Of a stretch of DNA of 64,000 bases, positions 44,085 through 55,345 are shown in pieces. This stretch comes from Margaritifera margaritifera (lineage: Eukaryota; Mollusca; Bivalvia; Unionida; Margaritiferidae): NCBI GenBank assembly GCA_029931535.1, contig JAQPZY010001692.1, positions 950,501 to 1,014,500 of the forward strand, written 5' to 3'. How positions within the stretch are numbered: the stretch's first letter is position 1; every line of letters starts with the position of its first letter. Under the pieces are notes generated by a model. That model did no database searches, was not told the origin of the DNA, and saw only the letters and a list, made by a program, of their open reading frames with translations. The position numbers and the translations under genes are program-made.

Positions 44085-44303
44085 GTCTGTGAAAAAGATG
44101 AATGTTTGCGCAGGCCCAGAGAGGTGCACGAGTGTGCCATGTCTTATTGACAAAAATTCTCCACTCTGTGGGAGGATGTATTCACATCAAACGGACGAGA
44201 TTTTTCGACACAAAAAGTAATAAGCTATGTAATGGTGATGTGTAAGTATTGCATAATTAAAATTAGTTTCCCCCCCCCCCCCAAAAAAAAAAAATACATG
44301 TTT
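44085..44303 (+). repeat. Right inverted terminal repeat of E5
   Basis: It pairs with 38144-38330 and extends beyond it with gtaagtattgcataattaaa, a C-run and an A-run to about 44303. The longer right repeat is like DIRS1. Confidence 0.83.
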
Positions 44304-45254
44304 ACATAGTATTTGAGTTCAAGGCTGGTTTTGTTAGCAGCTGGACTGTTATTTCCATGTCTTGCTGTGACAAAAGTCAGGTACACAAAGTAATTTTGCA
44401 TTGGAATTACCCATATTGTGATATGATATAGGTCATGTAGGCATGTGTATTTATATACAGAATTTTGTAAACAAATTAATTCCTATTCTAGAATTTTGAT
44501 TCTAAAAGATCAGTCTGTAAGGAATCTATTTTAGTTGTGTTGTTGAAATCAGATATAATTTGAGAGGAATTATTTATTTAAAATATTCATTGGAAGTACT
44601 AAAGTGCTCATAGATTTTAGGACTTTTGGGGATTTATGTGAATTCATTCAAAACATTCTGGATTACATCATTGTGGTACATCAGGACATTCAAGACTTGT
44701 GGTTCATCAAGACATTCAAGACTATTGGAATTAATTCGGAATATTATATATTTTTGGACTTGTGATTAGGACACTTAGGATTATTTGAACTTTAATTCAT
44801 GTTATTGTAAGTGTCTTTTGAATTTTCACTTTAATTGTCTAGAAATAAATTGCTTGTTGATTTTACTTGATTTTGTTGGTTTCACTTTCTTTCTGTTACA
44901 CTGGAATTAATGGCAAAGTAAAGTGGAATTATAAAAAAAGCATATGGTAACAAGGTTATTTTTAATAGTGTACCTAAATCTTTCAATAGTCATCAATTTG
45001 CTTCAACATAAGTTCAGCCATTAAAATTAATTTTTAAAGTTCTCTAAATTATTTCTCTTCATATTGCCTGGCCTCAAATTCAGTAATAAAAGATATCTGC
45101 CTTCATTTTCTTCTGATGGAAGTTTATATTTATAAAGCCTTTGCAATATCTGCATTTATGGTACTTTGACTGAAAGTGATTTTACTCCAGACTAAAACTT
45201 CTCTTTTGTATTTGTCACCATGTCAGAAGTTTATTCGCTTTAATGGTCATAGAT
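44304..45254. other. Non-coding AT-rich stretch
   Basis: I see no gene. A short gacattcaagact duplication occurs at 44684-44730. Confidence 0.5.
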
Positions 45255-45510
45255 CAGAAGAGCTTCTGGGATGGTCTGTTGTCCATCATCCATTGTCTGT
45301 CATCCATCTTCCAACCTCCGTCTGTTCAGTAGCACAAGTTTTTGTTTTTTCTCACTTCTTCTGAACTTCTTGAAACTTTACACATACATTAATCCCTAGC
45401 CCGACTAAATGAAAAGTTGAGCCTAAATGACTAAATGAAAATCTTGCTGCTCAGACATCCAATATCAGCATGAGGTTTTCTTACTGTTGATGGCAGACAA
45501 CTGGAGTTAT
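45255..45510. repeat. Fragment of the 28.9-kb / 50.1-kb repeat family
   Basis: It shares gtagcacaagt, aactttacacatacattaat and ccctag with 28865-28940, and catccaatat/gttttc pieces with the 142-bp units. Confidence 0.5.
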
Positions 45511-45582
45511 TGTACAGAAATGATATTGGTAACAGACAGATGGAATGATAGACAGATGGATGGAGGGAAATCTTAAAGTTTT

Positions 45583-45661
45583 GCTGCAGTATGTCTATAG
45601 TTTGCATGCATTAGACTGGTTGCTGCAGTATGTCTATAGTTTGCTTGCATTAGACTGGTTA
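45583..45661. repeat. 39-bp direct duplication
   Basis: Two copies of gctgcagtatgtctatagtt followed by tgc(a/t)tgcattagactggtt. Confidence 0.9.
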
Positions 45662-47112
45662 CTTACAGGCTGTAAGCGGGCGATATTCACATGTAAAGAT
45701 GCTAACTTAACATAGGAACCAGCAGTCTCAAAATTAAAAAGGGATTATGATGTGAATTAAATTGCATCTTCCAAATGTTTTTTGCATAAAATGTGGTATA
45801 TACTTTGTCTAATGATTAGAAAGTGCTGATGTCATTTCTCTAGTTGCCACATTATGATTCTGAAGGTTGCCAAAGGGTGATCAGTTGACAATTTTCACTC
45901 GCTAATTCTGAATATTTAGTCACAATGCATCCATTTTAGTTGCAGTTTGGAGTGCTATATTGTGGACTACACTTACAAATGCAGACAACTTTAATATGTC
46001 AACTAGAATAGGAACACTGGTTGGTTGAAGTGAACAGATTAAAGATTCAGAAGTTTTAAATACACCTGTTGGCCCAACCATTTCATTTTCTTGGGGGAGG
46101 GAGGCTGTTATTTTGTTTTAAAAATATTTATGGATCTCAAAAAGCTTGAGAAAAACAAATACTCTTGCTCTGAGTTGAAGGAGAAGATAATTGATTCTAT
46201 CCATCATATTAGTTGAGGAAAAGAAAAGTTTCATGTAATAAAATTAAATGAATCATCATGGTTGGAAAGAAAGTTCTAGCCCCACCTACCACCCCTTCTT
46301 TTTAGTGCCACCCAAAATGTCCTTACAGGCTTGTATATTTTTATCGTAGTCTGCCTTGGTAAAATCAATGCTTACTGCACAACTTGAAATGATGTGATCA
46401 TTACATTATGAAGTCATTGATGTGATATCACTTTTTACCTCAGTGTATCATAGCGCTACAAGTTCTGGGGAAAAAAAATAATCAGTATTTTGCTTAAATT
46501 GGGAAAAGAATAGCAACTTTATAAAACCTTAAAATGGATACTTATATCCCCCAAAAAACTACATTTTTATATGGTATGCTGTGCTAAATAGGTCAATCCC
46601 TGTACATACATTTGATTCTACCGGCAGTGTGTCCAAAATACCATTTTTAAGGCCTTCTACTGCACATACCGTTTAGTAGTTAAAATCTACCACTTTTGAA
46701 AATTAAAAAGAATTTTAATTGTTTTAAGATAAAAATACCCAAACATCAACACATTAGAGAAAACAGCCAGAACAAGTCTACTAGGGGCCGGAAATGTTAC
46801 ACCAGTACAATGACCGGTGCGATGATGTGTTGAAGAGTAATAGGATTAGAATTGTTAAAGAACAGCCGACATGTGTACACAGCAAGCTGCTAATTGATTA
46901 CCTCATTGTTGAAATTTGAGGAGTTTCAGGCCAAATGCAGGATGTTTTTTTAGGTGTTCTGAGTAATAAAGGGATGAAAGGTGGTCCATGATGTCTTCTG
47001 AACCTTTGAAGAAAATTAGCCGACCCTTGGCGGAGGGGATATAAAATGAAGACCATTAAAATGATTTTGGCAGACACACTAGAGTAAGTATTTTGATTTT
47101 TGTCCTGTTTAA
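45662..47112. other. Non-coding stretch
   Basis: I see no supported gene. It may include the left part of the transposon that held the 47.1-47.9 kb pseudogene. Confidence 0.45.
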
Positions 47113-47132
47113 TTGTTTTTGTATTGTTCCAG

Positions 47133-47884
47133 ATGTTTTAAGAGGACAGCTCTAAAAATTTTGTTCAATTGTAAATGTGTGCTTTCTCCCAATGCTAAGA
47201 AACCACCGGCTAAGAAATATTATAAGTTCAGTGCTTGGATATCAGCATTTAAGAGTGTGCAGGTGAGCAGCAAAGGTCCAGAGTTTGCATTGTGTGTTTC
47301 AAAGGTATGCATCTTTTGTATTTAATAAACTATTTGAAGTTTTCATGCACATAAATTTAGTTCAAGTCCTAGAGAAAATATATCAGTACAAAATATATTA
47401 CAAGATAATTAATTTTAAAGTTTGGATAAATTATTCATAAAAGCATAAATACATAATGTATTTTTTTCATTTTTATTTCAAGTCTAAATCAATCTTTATT
47501 TTTTTAATTTACAGTGGTGAAACTTGCAAACAGATTTTTGGATCTGAGCCATGAAGAGAAAGAATCCCTTGAGGATGAGGCTCAGGAATACATTTCAAGT
47601 CCAAGTTAGGAACTTCCTTCTTTGGGTGAATATAGCTTGGAGGAGTATGGGAGAGTAGTCAGCAACCTTACAAACCCAGCAACAGGAAAACCAAAGTTAG
47701 AACTTCTTTGCAGGCTGAGTGTGTTTGTCCTGTCATTACAACATTCTAATGCTGATACAGAGAGGACATTCTCCATTCATTGCAAAATAGAAATTGATTC
47801 AAGAGGAAATCTGGACCAGAGAACTATTGAGAGCCTGTTAAGTGTGAAGCTTAATAATCACAATGAATGTCATCAGTGGTCATG
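47133..47884 (+). pseudogene. hAT-transposase-like pseudogene (two fragments)
   Basis: The first fragment (about 47133-47310) reads KKPPAKKYYKFSAWISAFKS, then SSKGPEFALCVSK, like the Cys/His entry region of hAT-type transposases or related domesticated proteins. About 200 bp of AT-rich sequence follows. The second fragment (about 47515-47884) reads VKLANRFLDLSHEEKESLED, a TAG stop near 47607, then LLCRLSVFVLSLQHSNADTE and RTFSIHCKIEIDSRGNLDQR. This fits the hAT C-terminal dimerisation domain, with its ERxFS-like core and following R-x2-L-x6-E-x-LL pattern. It is a broken gene; the gap could be an old intron. Confidence 0.65.
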
Positions 47885-48263
47885 AGACAGTGATCTTGTG
47901 AAGGAAACTAAAAATGCTATTGGATTTTATAAAAGAAAAATCATTGCAGTGAACTATCAGATTAACAACTCTTCCTTTTTAATTATTCGACCATATATTG
48001 ACTCATAATAAGTAATTATTATTGTAACATTTTCCATTAGAATCCAAATCTGATTCATGTTCAAACTTGCCATTTTATTATAGTATGAAGAGAATACATA
48101 TTATGGCACAAGAAAGCACTTGTTTTGTTTTCCATCCCCTTGAAACCTAAAATTTATGCCGACAAAAAATCTACTGGTTTAGAGGCCAATCTACTGCTCA
48201 AATTTTGTAAATCTACTGGTTTCAAATCCTAGTTCTGTCACATGTATGCCTGTATGTTTAAGT

Positions 48264-48592
48264 CAGTGATTCTCAAACTGTGTGCCGTGGCACACTAGTG
48301 TGCCGTGAGAGATTTGCAGGTGTGCCGTGGGAGTTTTGAAAAATATTTAAAATTGCTAGCGTTTTGAAACCTTGAACATATCGAAAAATTAAATGGTAAA
48401 TCAATGCCGCAAAAGTTAAAAAGTAACATATATAAAAGCAGGCACATCCTTCACATTAAATTTAAAATTAAATATATATGTAAAAATAAATAAGTTCTTC
48501 ACCACAAAAATTGTTAAATTTTTTCAGGCGTGCTGTGAAAATTTTTAGATCTTTCTGGTGCGCCGCAAGACAAAAAAGTTTGAGAAACACTG
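48264..48592. mobile_element. hAT-type MITE with perfect 8-bp target duplication
   Basis: It is 329 bp, flanked by GTTTAAGT at 48256-48263 and 48593-48600. Termini CAGTGATTCTCAAACT and AGTTTGAGAAACACTG form an inverted repeat. The subterminal part contains several gtgtgccgtgg repeats. No coding capacity. Confidence 0.92.
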
Positions 48593-48600
48593 GTTTAAGT

Positions 48601-49268
48601 GCATTAGTATTACTTCAATGCCTCAAAGTCATCAGCATCCCTAATACATGTACTTGGACTTGCCTGAAAATGATCATCTGAGTTCACCAAAGCTATGACA
48701 GATGAAAGGAAGTACCTCCTATACCAAAACTGTTAACTGGGAATTATCTATTCAGTCTATTGTCATATGAAGGAGCTCAGATTTTTAAAACAAAAATTAC
48801 ACTGTGGAACACTCTCATAATTTATCATGTATAAATAATTTAAGGTACCATCTGATCTTACTAATATTACCTTTATTTATCCAACAATTCTGTTATGCAC
48901 GAGAGAGGAACATAAAGTTTATAGCTTACTGTTGGGATTATGTGACATTTTTCATCGGAATACCATGAATTTGTTGATTTTCATGGGTGTAAGTTTTCAC
49001 AATTTAGCAAAAGATTACATTTTCATCAATACTTAAATTCACTGATTGGGGAAGCAGTCTTATTATTTCCACAGAATGATCACAGTTTATTGGGTATATA
49101 CATTTTTGGTTCGTTGCAACCACAAAAATCGTACCTCACAAAAAAATAGTGAATCCACAGTAGTTTGGGAAGAATGAATGATGGTAAACTGTACATCTTT
49201 GATGGATTTGCTTGCTAGGGACATTCATGGTCTACATGGCAACCACAACACAATGTTTATTATATGTA
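48601..49268. other. Non-coding AT-rich stretch
   Basis: I see no gene. Confidence 0.5.
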
Positions 49269-49276
49269 CAATTCAA

Positions 49277-49518
49277 TAGGGGTGAAATGATACACCTGTA
49301 CCACATATCGATACGATTCACAATACACAGTATACGATACAATACATTATCGCTTCTCAGTTTAAAGAATAAGAAGGCAAACGACTAATAATTATTCATC
49401 TGCTGAAGATTAAAGTAACATATAGGGTAGATATCGTTTTGTATAGATTCTTCATCTCTTGTATCGATATGGCAAAAGTATCGATGCATCGATATATCAA
49501 TGAATCGTTTCACCCCTA
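49277..49518. mobile_element. hAT-type MITE, same family as 29147-29392, perfect 8-bp duplication
   Basis: It is 242 bp, flanked by CAATTCAA at 49269-49276 and 49519-49526. Ends are TAGGGGTGAAATGAT and ATCGTTTCACCCCTA. It is rich in atcgatac motifs, and nearer the family norm than 29147-29392. Confidence 0.92.
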
Positions 49519-49553
49519 CAATTCAAGCTTGCCATGGTTGCTGCCATTAGCAA

Positions 49554-49730
49554 AAGTAAACCTCATGACAGTTGGTAGAGCGTTGGACTCATCTCTTGTA
49601 TCGATATGTGTATCGATACGGCAAAAGTAAACCTCATGACAGTTGGTAGAGCGTTGGACTCGTAATCCAAGGGTAGCAGGTTCAGTGTTGGCTGCCTCAG
49701 TGTGTCCTTGGGATTGGCATTATGGTTCTC
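49554..49730 (+). mobile_element. Family C SINE with duplicated head
   Basis: The head gacagttggtagagcgttgg occurs at 49567 and again at 49639. The second is followed by actcgtaatccaagggtagc and a ggttcagtgttgg B-box-like run. The duplicated segment (aagtaaacctcatgacagtt) is separated by MITE-like tatcgatatgtgtatcgata. Confidence 0.65.
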
Positions 49731-50045
49731 ATATTACAGTATCAAAACCAATTTCTTTAAAAAATAACACCAGTTCAGGCTTTTTGACAAAAATTTATTT
49801 GCAAGATTAAATAAAAGCAAAAACACAAAATAAATAATATTAATGTCATTCATGAATTTACAGTGACAGCTTATGGATTTAAAGATTATTGCTTGTGAAA
49901 TATTGGAGTATTTAACTTCTTGTAAAATGGATATTTTTACATAGCTAAGAATCCAAGCAATCCAAAATCTCTTCAAAATTTATTGGTTGGTATTCATTTT
50001 TTCATTTTGTTGCACTACACTTCGTTTAAAATTGTATCCCTAAGA
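49731..50045. other. Non-coding AT-rich stretch
   Basis: I see no gene. Confidence 0.5.
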
Positions 50046-50049
50046 AAGG

Positions 50050-50090
50050 GACCCCGGGTGGCCGAGTGGTCTATGGTGCTTGCGCTTAGT
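50050..50090 (+). mobile_element. Family A SINE head fragment
   Basis: It reads gaccccgggtggccgagtgg, then tctatggtgcttgcgctt, a Leu/Ser-tRNA-like A box. It runs directly into the 142-bp array. Confidence 0.65.
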
Positions 50091-51175
50091 TGGTTCTAAA
50101 TGGAAATGGTGCAGTTTAGACATCCAATATGGCAACCATAGCAGCCATCTTGAAAATCTTTTTATAGGTACTCCTTCTGCATGCAATGTCATATCGACAT
50201 GGGATTTTCACCAGAAGACTTATTATGATGTCAAGTTGGTGATAAATGAAAATGGTGCCACTCAGACATCCAATATGGCCAACACAGTGGCCATCTTGAA
50301 AATCTTGTATTGGTACTACTCCTGAATGGATGGTCAAATCAACATGGGGTTTTCAGTGAAAGACTTTATAATATCTAGTTGGTCTTAAATGAAAATGGTG
50401 CCATTCTGACAGCCAATATGGCCACCATGGCAACCATCTTGAACATCATTTTGTTGCTACTCATGAACAGAAAAGTCATATCAACATGGTGTTTTCACTA
50501 GAAAATTTCTTATGATGTCTAGTTGGTCCTAAATGAAAATGATGCCAATCTGACATCCAATATGGCCACCATGGCAGCCATCTTAAAATGTTTGTTTTTG
50601 CTACTCCTGCTGAATGGAAAGTGATATCAACATAGGGTTTTAAATGGAAGACTTCTTTTATGATGTCTAGTTTGTCTTATAATGAAAATGGTGCTAATCT
50701 GACAGTCAAAATCTCTGCCAAAGTGGGCATCTTGGAGATCTTGTTATGGCTACTCCTAGATCGATGGTCATATTGACATAGGGTTTTCACCTAAATACTT
50801 CTTGTAATATATAGTTGGACCTAAATGAAAATGATAGTGATCTGACATCCAAGATGGCTGCCAGATTGAAAATCTAGCTAGTTTTCTTCTGAATGGAAAG
50901 GAATACTGACATGGGATTTTCACCAGAAGAATTGTTATGATGTCTAGTTGGTTCTAAATTAAAATGGTGCTGATGTGACTTTCAATATGGCCACATTGGT
51001 GGCCATTTTGAAATATTGTTACATGTATGGTCATATTCATATGGAGTTTTCACCAAAATGCTTCAAATGATGGCTAGTTGTTCCTAAATGAGAATGATGC
51101 CAATCTTACATCCAATTTGGTTGACACAGTGGCTAATTTGAAAATCTTGTCATTGCTGAAAAATATCTTGGATGG
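50090..51175. repeat. Tandem array, about 142-bp period, about 8 degenerate units
   Basis: Cores like ccaatatggccaccatgg occur near 50129, 50270, 50412, 50557, 50705, 50848, 50981 and 51113. They share aaatgaaaatggtgcca, gccatcttgaaaatctt and acatgggattttca. Same family as 28845-29790. Frames across it are artefacts. Confidence 0.88.
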
Positions 51176-52224
51176 TTTCAACACTCAGCAGTTAAAACAA
51201 AGAAATGGTCTTATCTTGAATTTTGGAGATTCTTTTTGGTCAGTAGAGCTCATGCCCTTTTGGACTCTTGTTGTTATAAATGTTTTATCAAGTGCTTTGG
51301 TAACCCATAACAACATCTACATATTTGAATATCTGGTTCACTTGAAAAGAACAGCACTATAGAATTTTCCATTGCATATCTTGCTCTCATTTAACTTTAA
51401 TGTTCACTTTTTAGCTACCAGTGTTTAGTATAATAATTGATATAATTTCTAATATTTTTCTCTTTTCAAACTAACTATTCATTGATTAAATATCAAATTG
51501 TGTATTTATGCAAGTTTATAACCCAAACAATTAGTCCCTGTTGTCATTAATTCAACTTCGATAATATGTTACAATAGCAGTCATCACTAACTTTACATTG
51601 CAACTTGGCAGACTACTTTAAACCTTGAATGTTTCGATTGGCACAAATGTTGTTTTAGAATGTATATTAACTGCCATTGCTAAGTTTTTATCACCTTTAG
51701 TGACTTCGGCCATTGCTAGAGCCAACATAGATGTGGACAGATGTGCACTAAAGAAAAATACAGATTTTTAAAATTCTTCCCAAATGAAAAAGTATTCCAT
51801 GGGTTGCACAGGAGTCAAGATTGTGGAATATAGGAGACAAAATGCCTCTAAGAAAGTCAGCTTTGAGAGATGCTAGCTAACCATCATAGCTATGTACAGG
51901 TATCAATCACTGACAGAAGAAAATAGAATAAACAGTCAAGTACTTTTTTATTGTAAAACAATAAAATGTTGTGCAACAGATGATGATTACTGCACAATTC
52001 AAAGTGGCAGAATGTTGTTTTGCAATGAAAGCAATGCAGAATCATCGAGATTTTGAAATATAGCATATCACTTGCATGTTATACAGCAGAGCTAAGTTAT
52101 TCACCTCATGCTGGGTTGAAGATCGGTGTGCGCATTATACATTAGTGCATGTTATACATAGTGTTAATTTTAGACCATTAATAAGCATCGTAAAAATGTC
52201 ACTCTTTGAATAAAGGCAGGTTCC
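51176..52224. other. Non-coding AT-rich stretch
   Basis: I see no gene. Confidence 0.5.
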
Positions 52225-52443
52225 TTATATACTTGCTTATAAGTTGAGTCCAACTGCAAACTGCACAGACGCAAATCTGCCATCGCATAATGCACCAGCA
52301 GATCTGGGTCTATACAGTTTGTTAGGAGTAATCAGTAAAACAAAAAACATAGACCCTGACCTGCTGGAGCATTATGCAACAGCAGATCAGGGTCTATGTT
52401 TTTTTGCAGTTGGACATGACTTGTATGTGAGTATATACAGTAG
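52225..52443. mobile_element. Double-hairpin MITE, copy 1
   Basis: Outer inverted repeats (tatacttgcttataagttga and its complement near 52420-52440) enclose two separate hairpins. These are agatctgggtctata paired with an older partner at 52258-52290, and catagaccctgacctgctgg paired with cagcagatcagggtctatg. The predicted fold is a three-way junction. Confidence 0.8.
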
Positions 52444-55079
52444 ATAATAGCCTCATGGTTTTTCACCATGGGGTGTGATTGTACATCATAAAAGGTGGAT
52501 ACTGACATGGAGAAAAGATCACTATATTTGCTCTATTTGAGATAACTATTTTTGAATTTCTCTCCTGTAATAAATTCATTTAAATATCTAGATAGTGTAC
52601 TGAATGTGCAGTATTTGCAGCAAAGCTCTAAGGTTTCTAATTCCTGAAAAGTGCTGTCAAATTCTCATACCTGCCATATTTCCAGACAGTGTTGGGACGT
52701 TTTTGAAACAGAAAAGGTGGGGGTGGGGTTTGGGGGGGGGGGGGATCTGTGCGTGTGGCCCCAAAAAAGCAATGTCTAATTGAGAATAAGCTATCTTTTC
52801 ATATAAGCCTATAGAAAATAACAGATAATTCAAATCTGTTTAAGAGAAAATAACTTGTCTGTTTTCTTTAAAGCATATAATACACTTACAAAAGAAACAA
52901 AATAGGTAGACTTAGCATTGTCACATATCATCACCACACACATACACATATGTGCAAACACTTGCATAATCATAACCACACTGACATTAAATGAAGAAAA
53001 AAACACAAGGTTTCTGTCTTTAAAATCTATTGAATGGCAGAATATAGTCTTGATTAGACGCAGTCTTTGCTGCTCTCATTAGTTCAGTGGGGGGTGGGGG
53101 TTGAAGGTAATGCAAGTGTCATTAGAGTTCATCTTTGCACTCATTAGAGACTGGATGGTACTATTGTTCAAACGAATCCTGGTCAGAACTGAGTTGTTTT
53201 TGCCGACCATAATGTTAGCATTGTCAAAACTCTATCTGATGCAGTTTGATGACGGATATGCTTGTCGCTATAGAACAAAGAAAATATACATCACATTAGG
53301 GACTGACCATTTCATTGGGGGAGGGAAATAATTTCTTCAAGCTTTATGGGGGCATTACGGGTAATACAGCAGTAATAAATGCTTCTGTCCAGTACAAATG
53401 TTGACACAATCTCTTTATCAACACAAATCAACTGTGTAAACATCAGCATGTGGTTATTATTGTCTTTCAGTCGATCAATTTCACAGCTAAATTAATCCTG
53501 AAAAGCATATGTCGATTAATAGTTTGTATTTGAACAAGATTAATATAACGAATAATAAAAAAGAGAACTACCGGTAATCTGAATGTCGAATATGTGCTGG
53601 CTTGTCCCCATGCTACTGCTGGTGTTTGCTGCTATGTCAGATGTCGTATACTCCAGAATGACTAATATCGATATGGTGTTTGCAGAATATACAAAGAATG
53701 AAATGCTCCCCATTGCTGCTGGGCTTCACAAAGTCTAACTCTGTCAACCAGGAGTTCTAAAATTTAGTTTTGCTGGGCTTCACTAGCATCGGAGATGGCT
53801 CATTGTTTCCTGACTCACAGCTGTATTTTCACATTTTGCCTTAAAAAATTAATCACAATTGAACACTATTCTGACTTCTGAAATCATTATGTTTTGCATT
53901 TTATATATGGAGTAAAATCCAACTTAAAAGAAATGTTGCCGCTGTTCACAAGCTTGCCAATAATCTTTAACAAAGATGGCTTAAACATTCTCATTCAAGT
54001 CAGTGATGTGTAATAACTTTTGTTCTTCAACATGCATCCCTTTGATTTACCTATAACTTCAAATGAATTGGGTTGTTCCTCTTTGTGAACTTTACCTATG
54101 CAAATTAGTCTAATGGGCTCCCCCACAGGAGTATTTAATGGACTTAACACATCACCCTAATTGTTATCTGCTAATTAAGTAATTGTGAAAAGGTAGTTGT
54201 TTATATCTGACCACCTTATCTTTTAATTGCCTCTATGACAATTAGCTGTATAAATTGCCCTAAAGTAGTTTTGCATGAGCTTTAAGGAGGACTACTTACT
54301 GTTCATAAATTCTACATGTTAAGGTATATAATGAGGTGTTATTTTTTTTTTTTGTGTGTGAAGATTATTGAAAATCATGTTTTTTGAAACATGACCATGT
54401 CAGGGGGTTTGGAAGTAAAAAAACGTGTTTAGTGTGATATGTCATGTTATGGCAGGTATGGTACAGTGTATGGTTCACTCAGTCTAACGACAGATTTGCA
54501 CACAAATCATTGCAGTCCTGCACTTGAGAATTTGGATATACTTCTGCAAAATATTATAACTTGGGATAAGTGGCGGTGCGAGGGAGGGGACGCTGATATC
54601 ACTGCTTGATTCATTGTGGAAAACCCCTGGCTGAAAATAGCAATGCAGTTGGGCTTGACTTGTCAAAATTGTATTACCATATCTTGTTTTCAAAGGAATT
54701 CATTATTAAATTCAACAATAGGTGTTTTGTTACTCGCATATTTACTGTTCTTCAAGCTCAGTTGAGAAGAAACCTCTGCCTGCCATTTTGTAAAGAGGGT
54801 GTGTGTGGGGGTATCAAACCCTCACCGACATGTGGCAGAAAGCATTATATTAGCCACAAGAAAAAGCATTACTAATTTGGTGGTTAAATACCGTATAAAA
54901 AATATGAGGCCAATCAGCAACATTGATGATATGAAGAATTCTGCAAAATGTTTGAAATCATAGCAAAAGATTCTAACTTGTCTCACCATAAGCTTGAGCG
55001 ACTTGGAGACCATCTCTAGTGCAGTGATTTCTTCAGAATTTTCGCACACAGGAATTCCATGCTCTGGCAGTTTAGCAAA
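52444..55079. other. Non-coding stretch
   Basis: I see no gene. A G-rich run lies at 52715-52745. Open frames (53101-53331, 54484-54875) show no known motif. Confidence 0.45.
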
Positions 55080-55345
55080 GGGAGTAATTAAAATTTTTAA
55101 AGGAGGGGGGGGGGCATTTTTTATATGAGAACAGTATCCATGAATAGACCCCTTGTAGTACATTTATGTTCCAACAAACATGTGCATGATAAATAGCTGT
55201 CAATGAATAACAATAAAACTAACTTCATTATCAGCACATCAAAAGTGATCACGTGTTATGACAATGGCATTAGTCATATGGTTTGAACTGCACGTAATAG
55301 TAGACAGTACCACTGAAAACAGAAATCTCACCAAGTGCAGATGGA
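55080..55345 (-). mobile_element. Unclassified interspersed repeat, second copy
   Basis: The - strand matches 26960-27370 at ctgcacttggtgag, ttttcagtggta, gccattgtcataacac and aaggggtctattcatg. The 41-bp tandem expansion is absent here. Confidence 0.6.

Larger units (their letters stand above)
38144..44303 (+). mobile_element. DIRS-like retrotransposon E5, full length (about 6.16 kb)
   Basis: This is the best copy in the window: left inverted terminal repeat (38144-38330), leader, gag, reverse transcriptase, RNase H, tyrosine recombinase, ICR (43927-44040) and right inverted terminal repeat (44085-44303). I see no target duplication, as expected for DIRS integration by a tyrosine recombinase. 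The coding regions carry many frameshifts, about 550 nt of gag is missing compared with E3, and the reverse transcriptase motif A region is deleted. It is therefore non-autonomous. Confidence 0.9.

Noticed and set aside
44600..44900. Possible LTR or exon from repeated gacattcaagact
   Set aside because: Only a short local duplication, with no paired copy or terminal structure.
53101..53331. Possible small protein of 76 residues
   Set aside because: Hydrophobic stretches are present, but I see no conserved motif, no codon pattern distinguishing it from background and no neighbouring exon.
54822..55163. 113-residue - strand frame with hydrophobic segments
   Set aside because: It contains a poly-proline run from a G-run and overlaps the edge of an interspersed repeat. 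No domain recognised.
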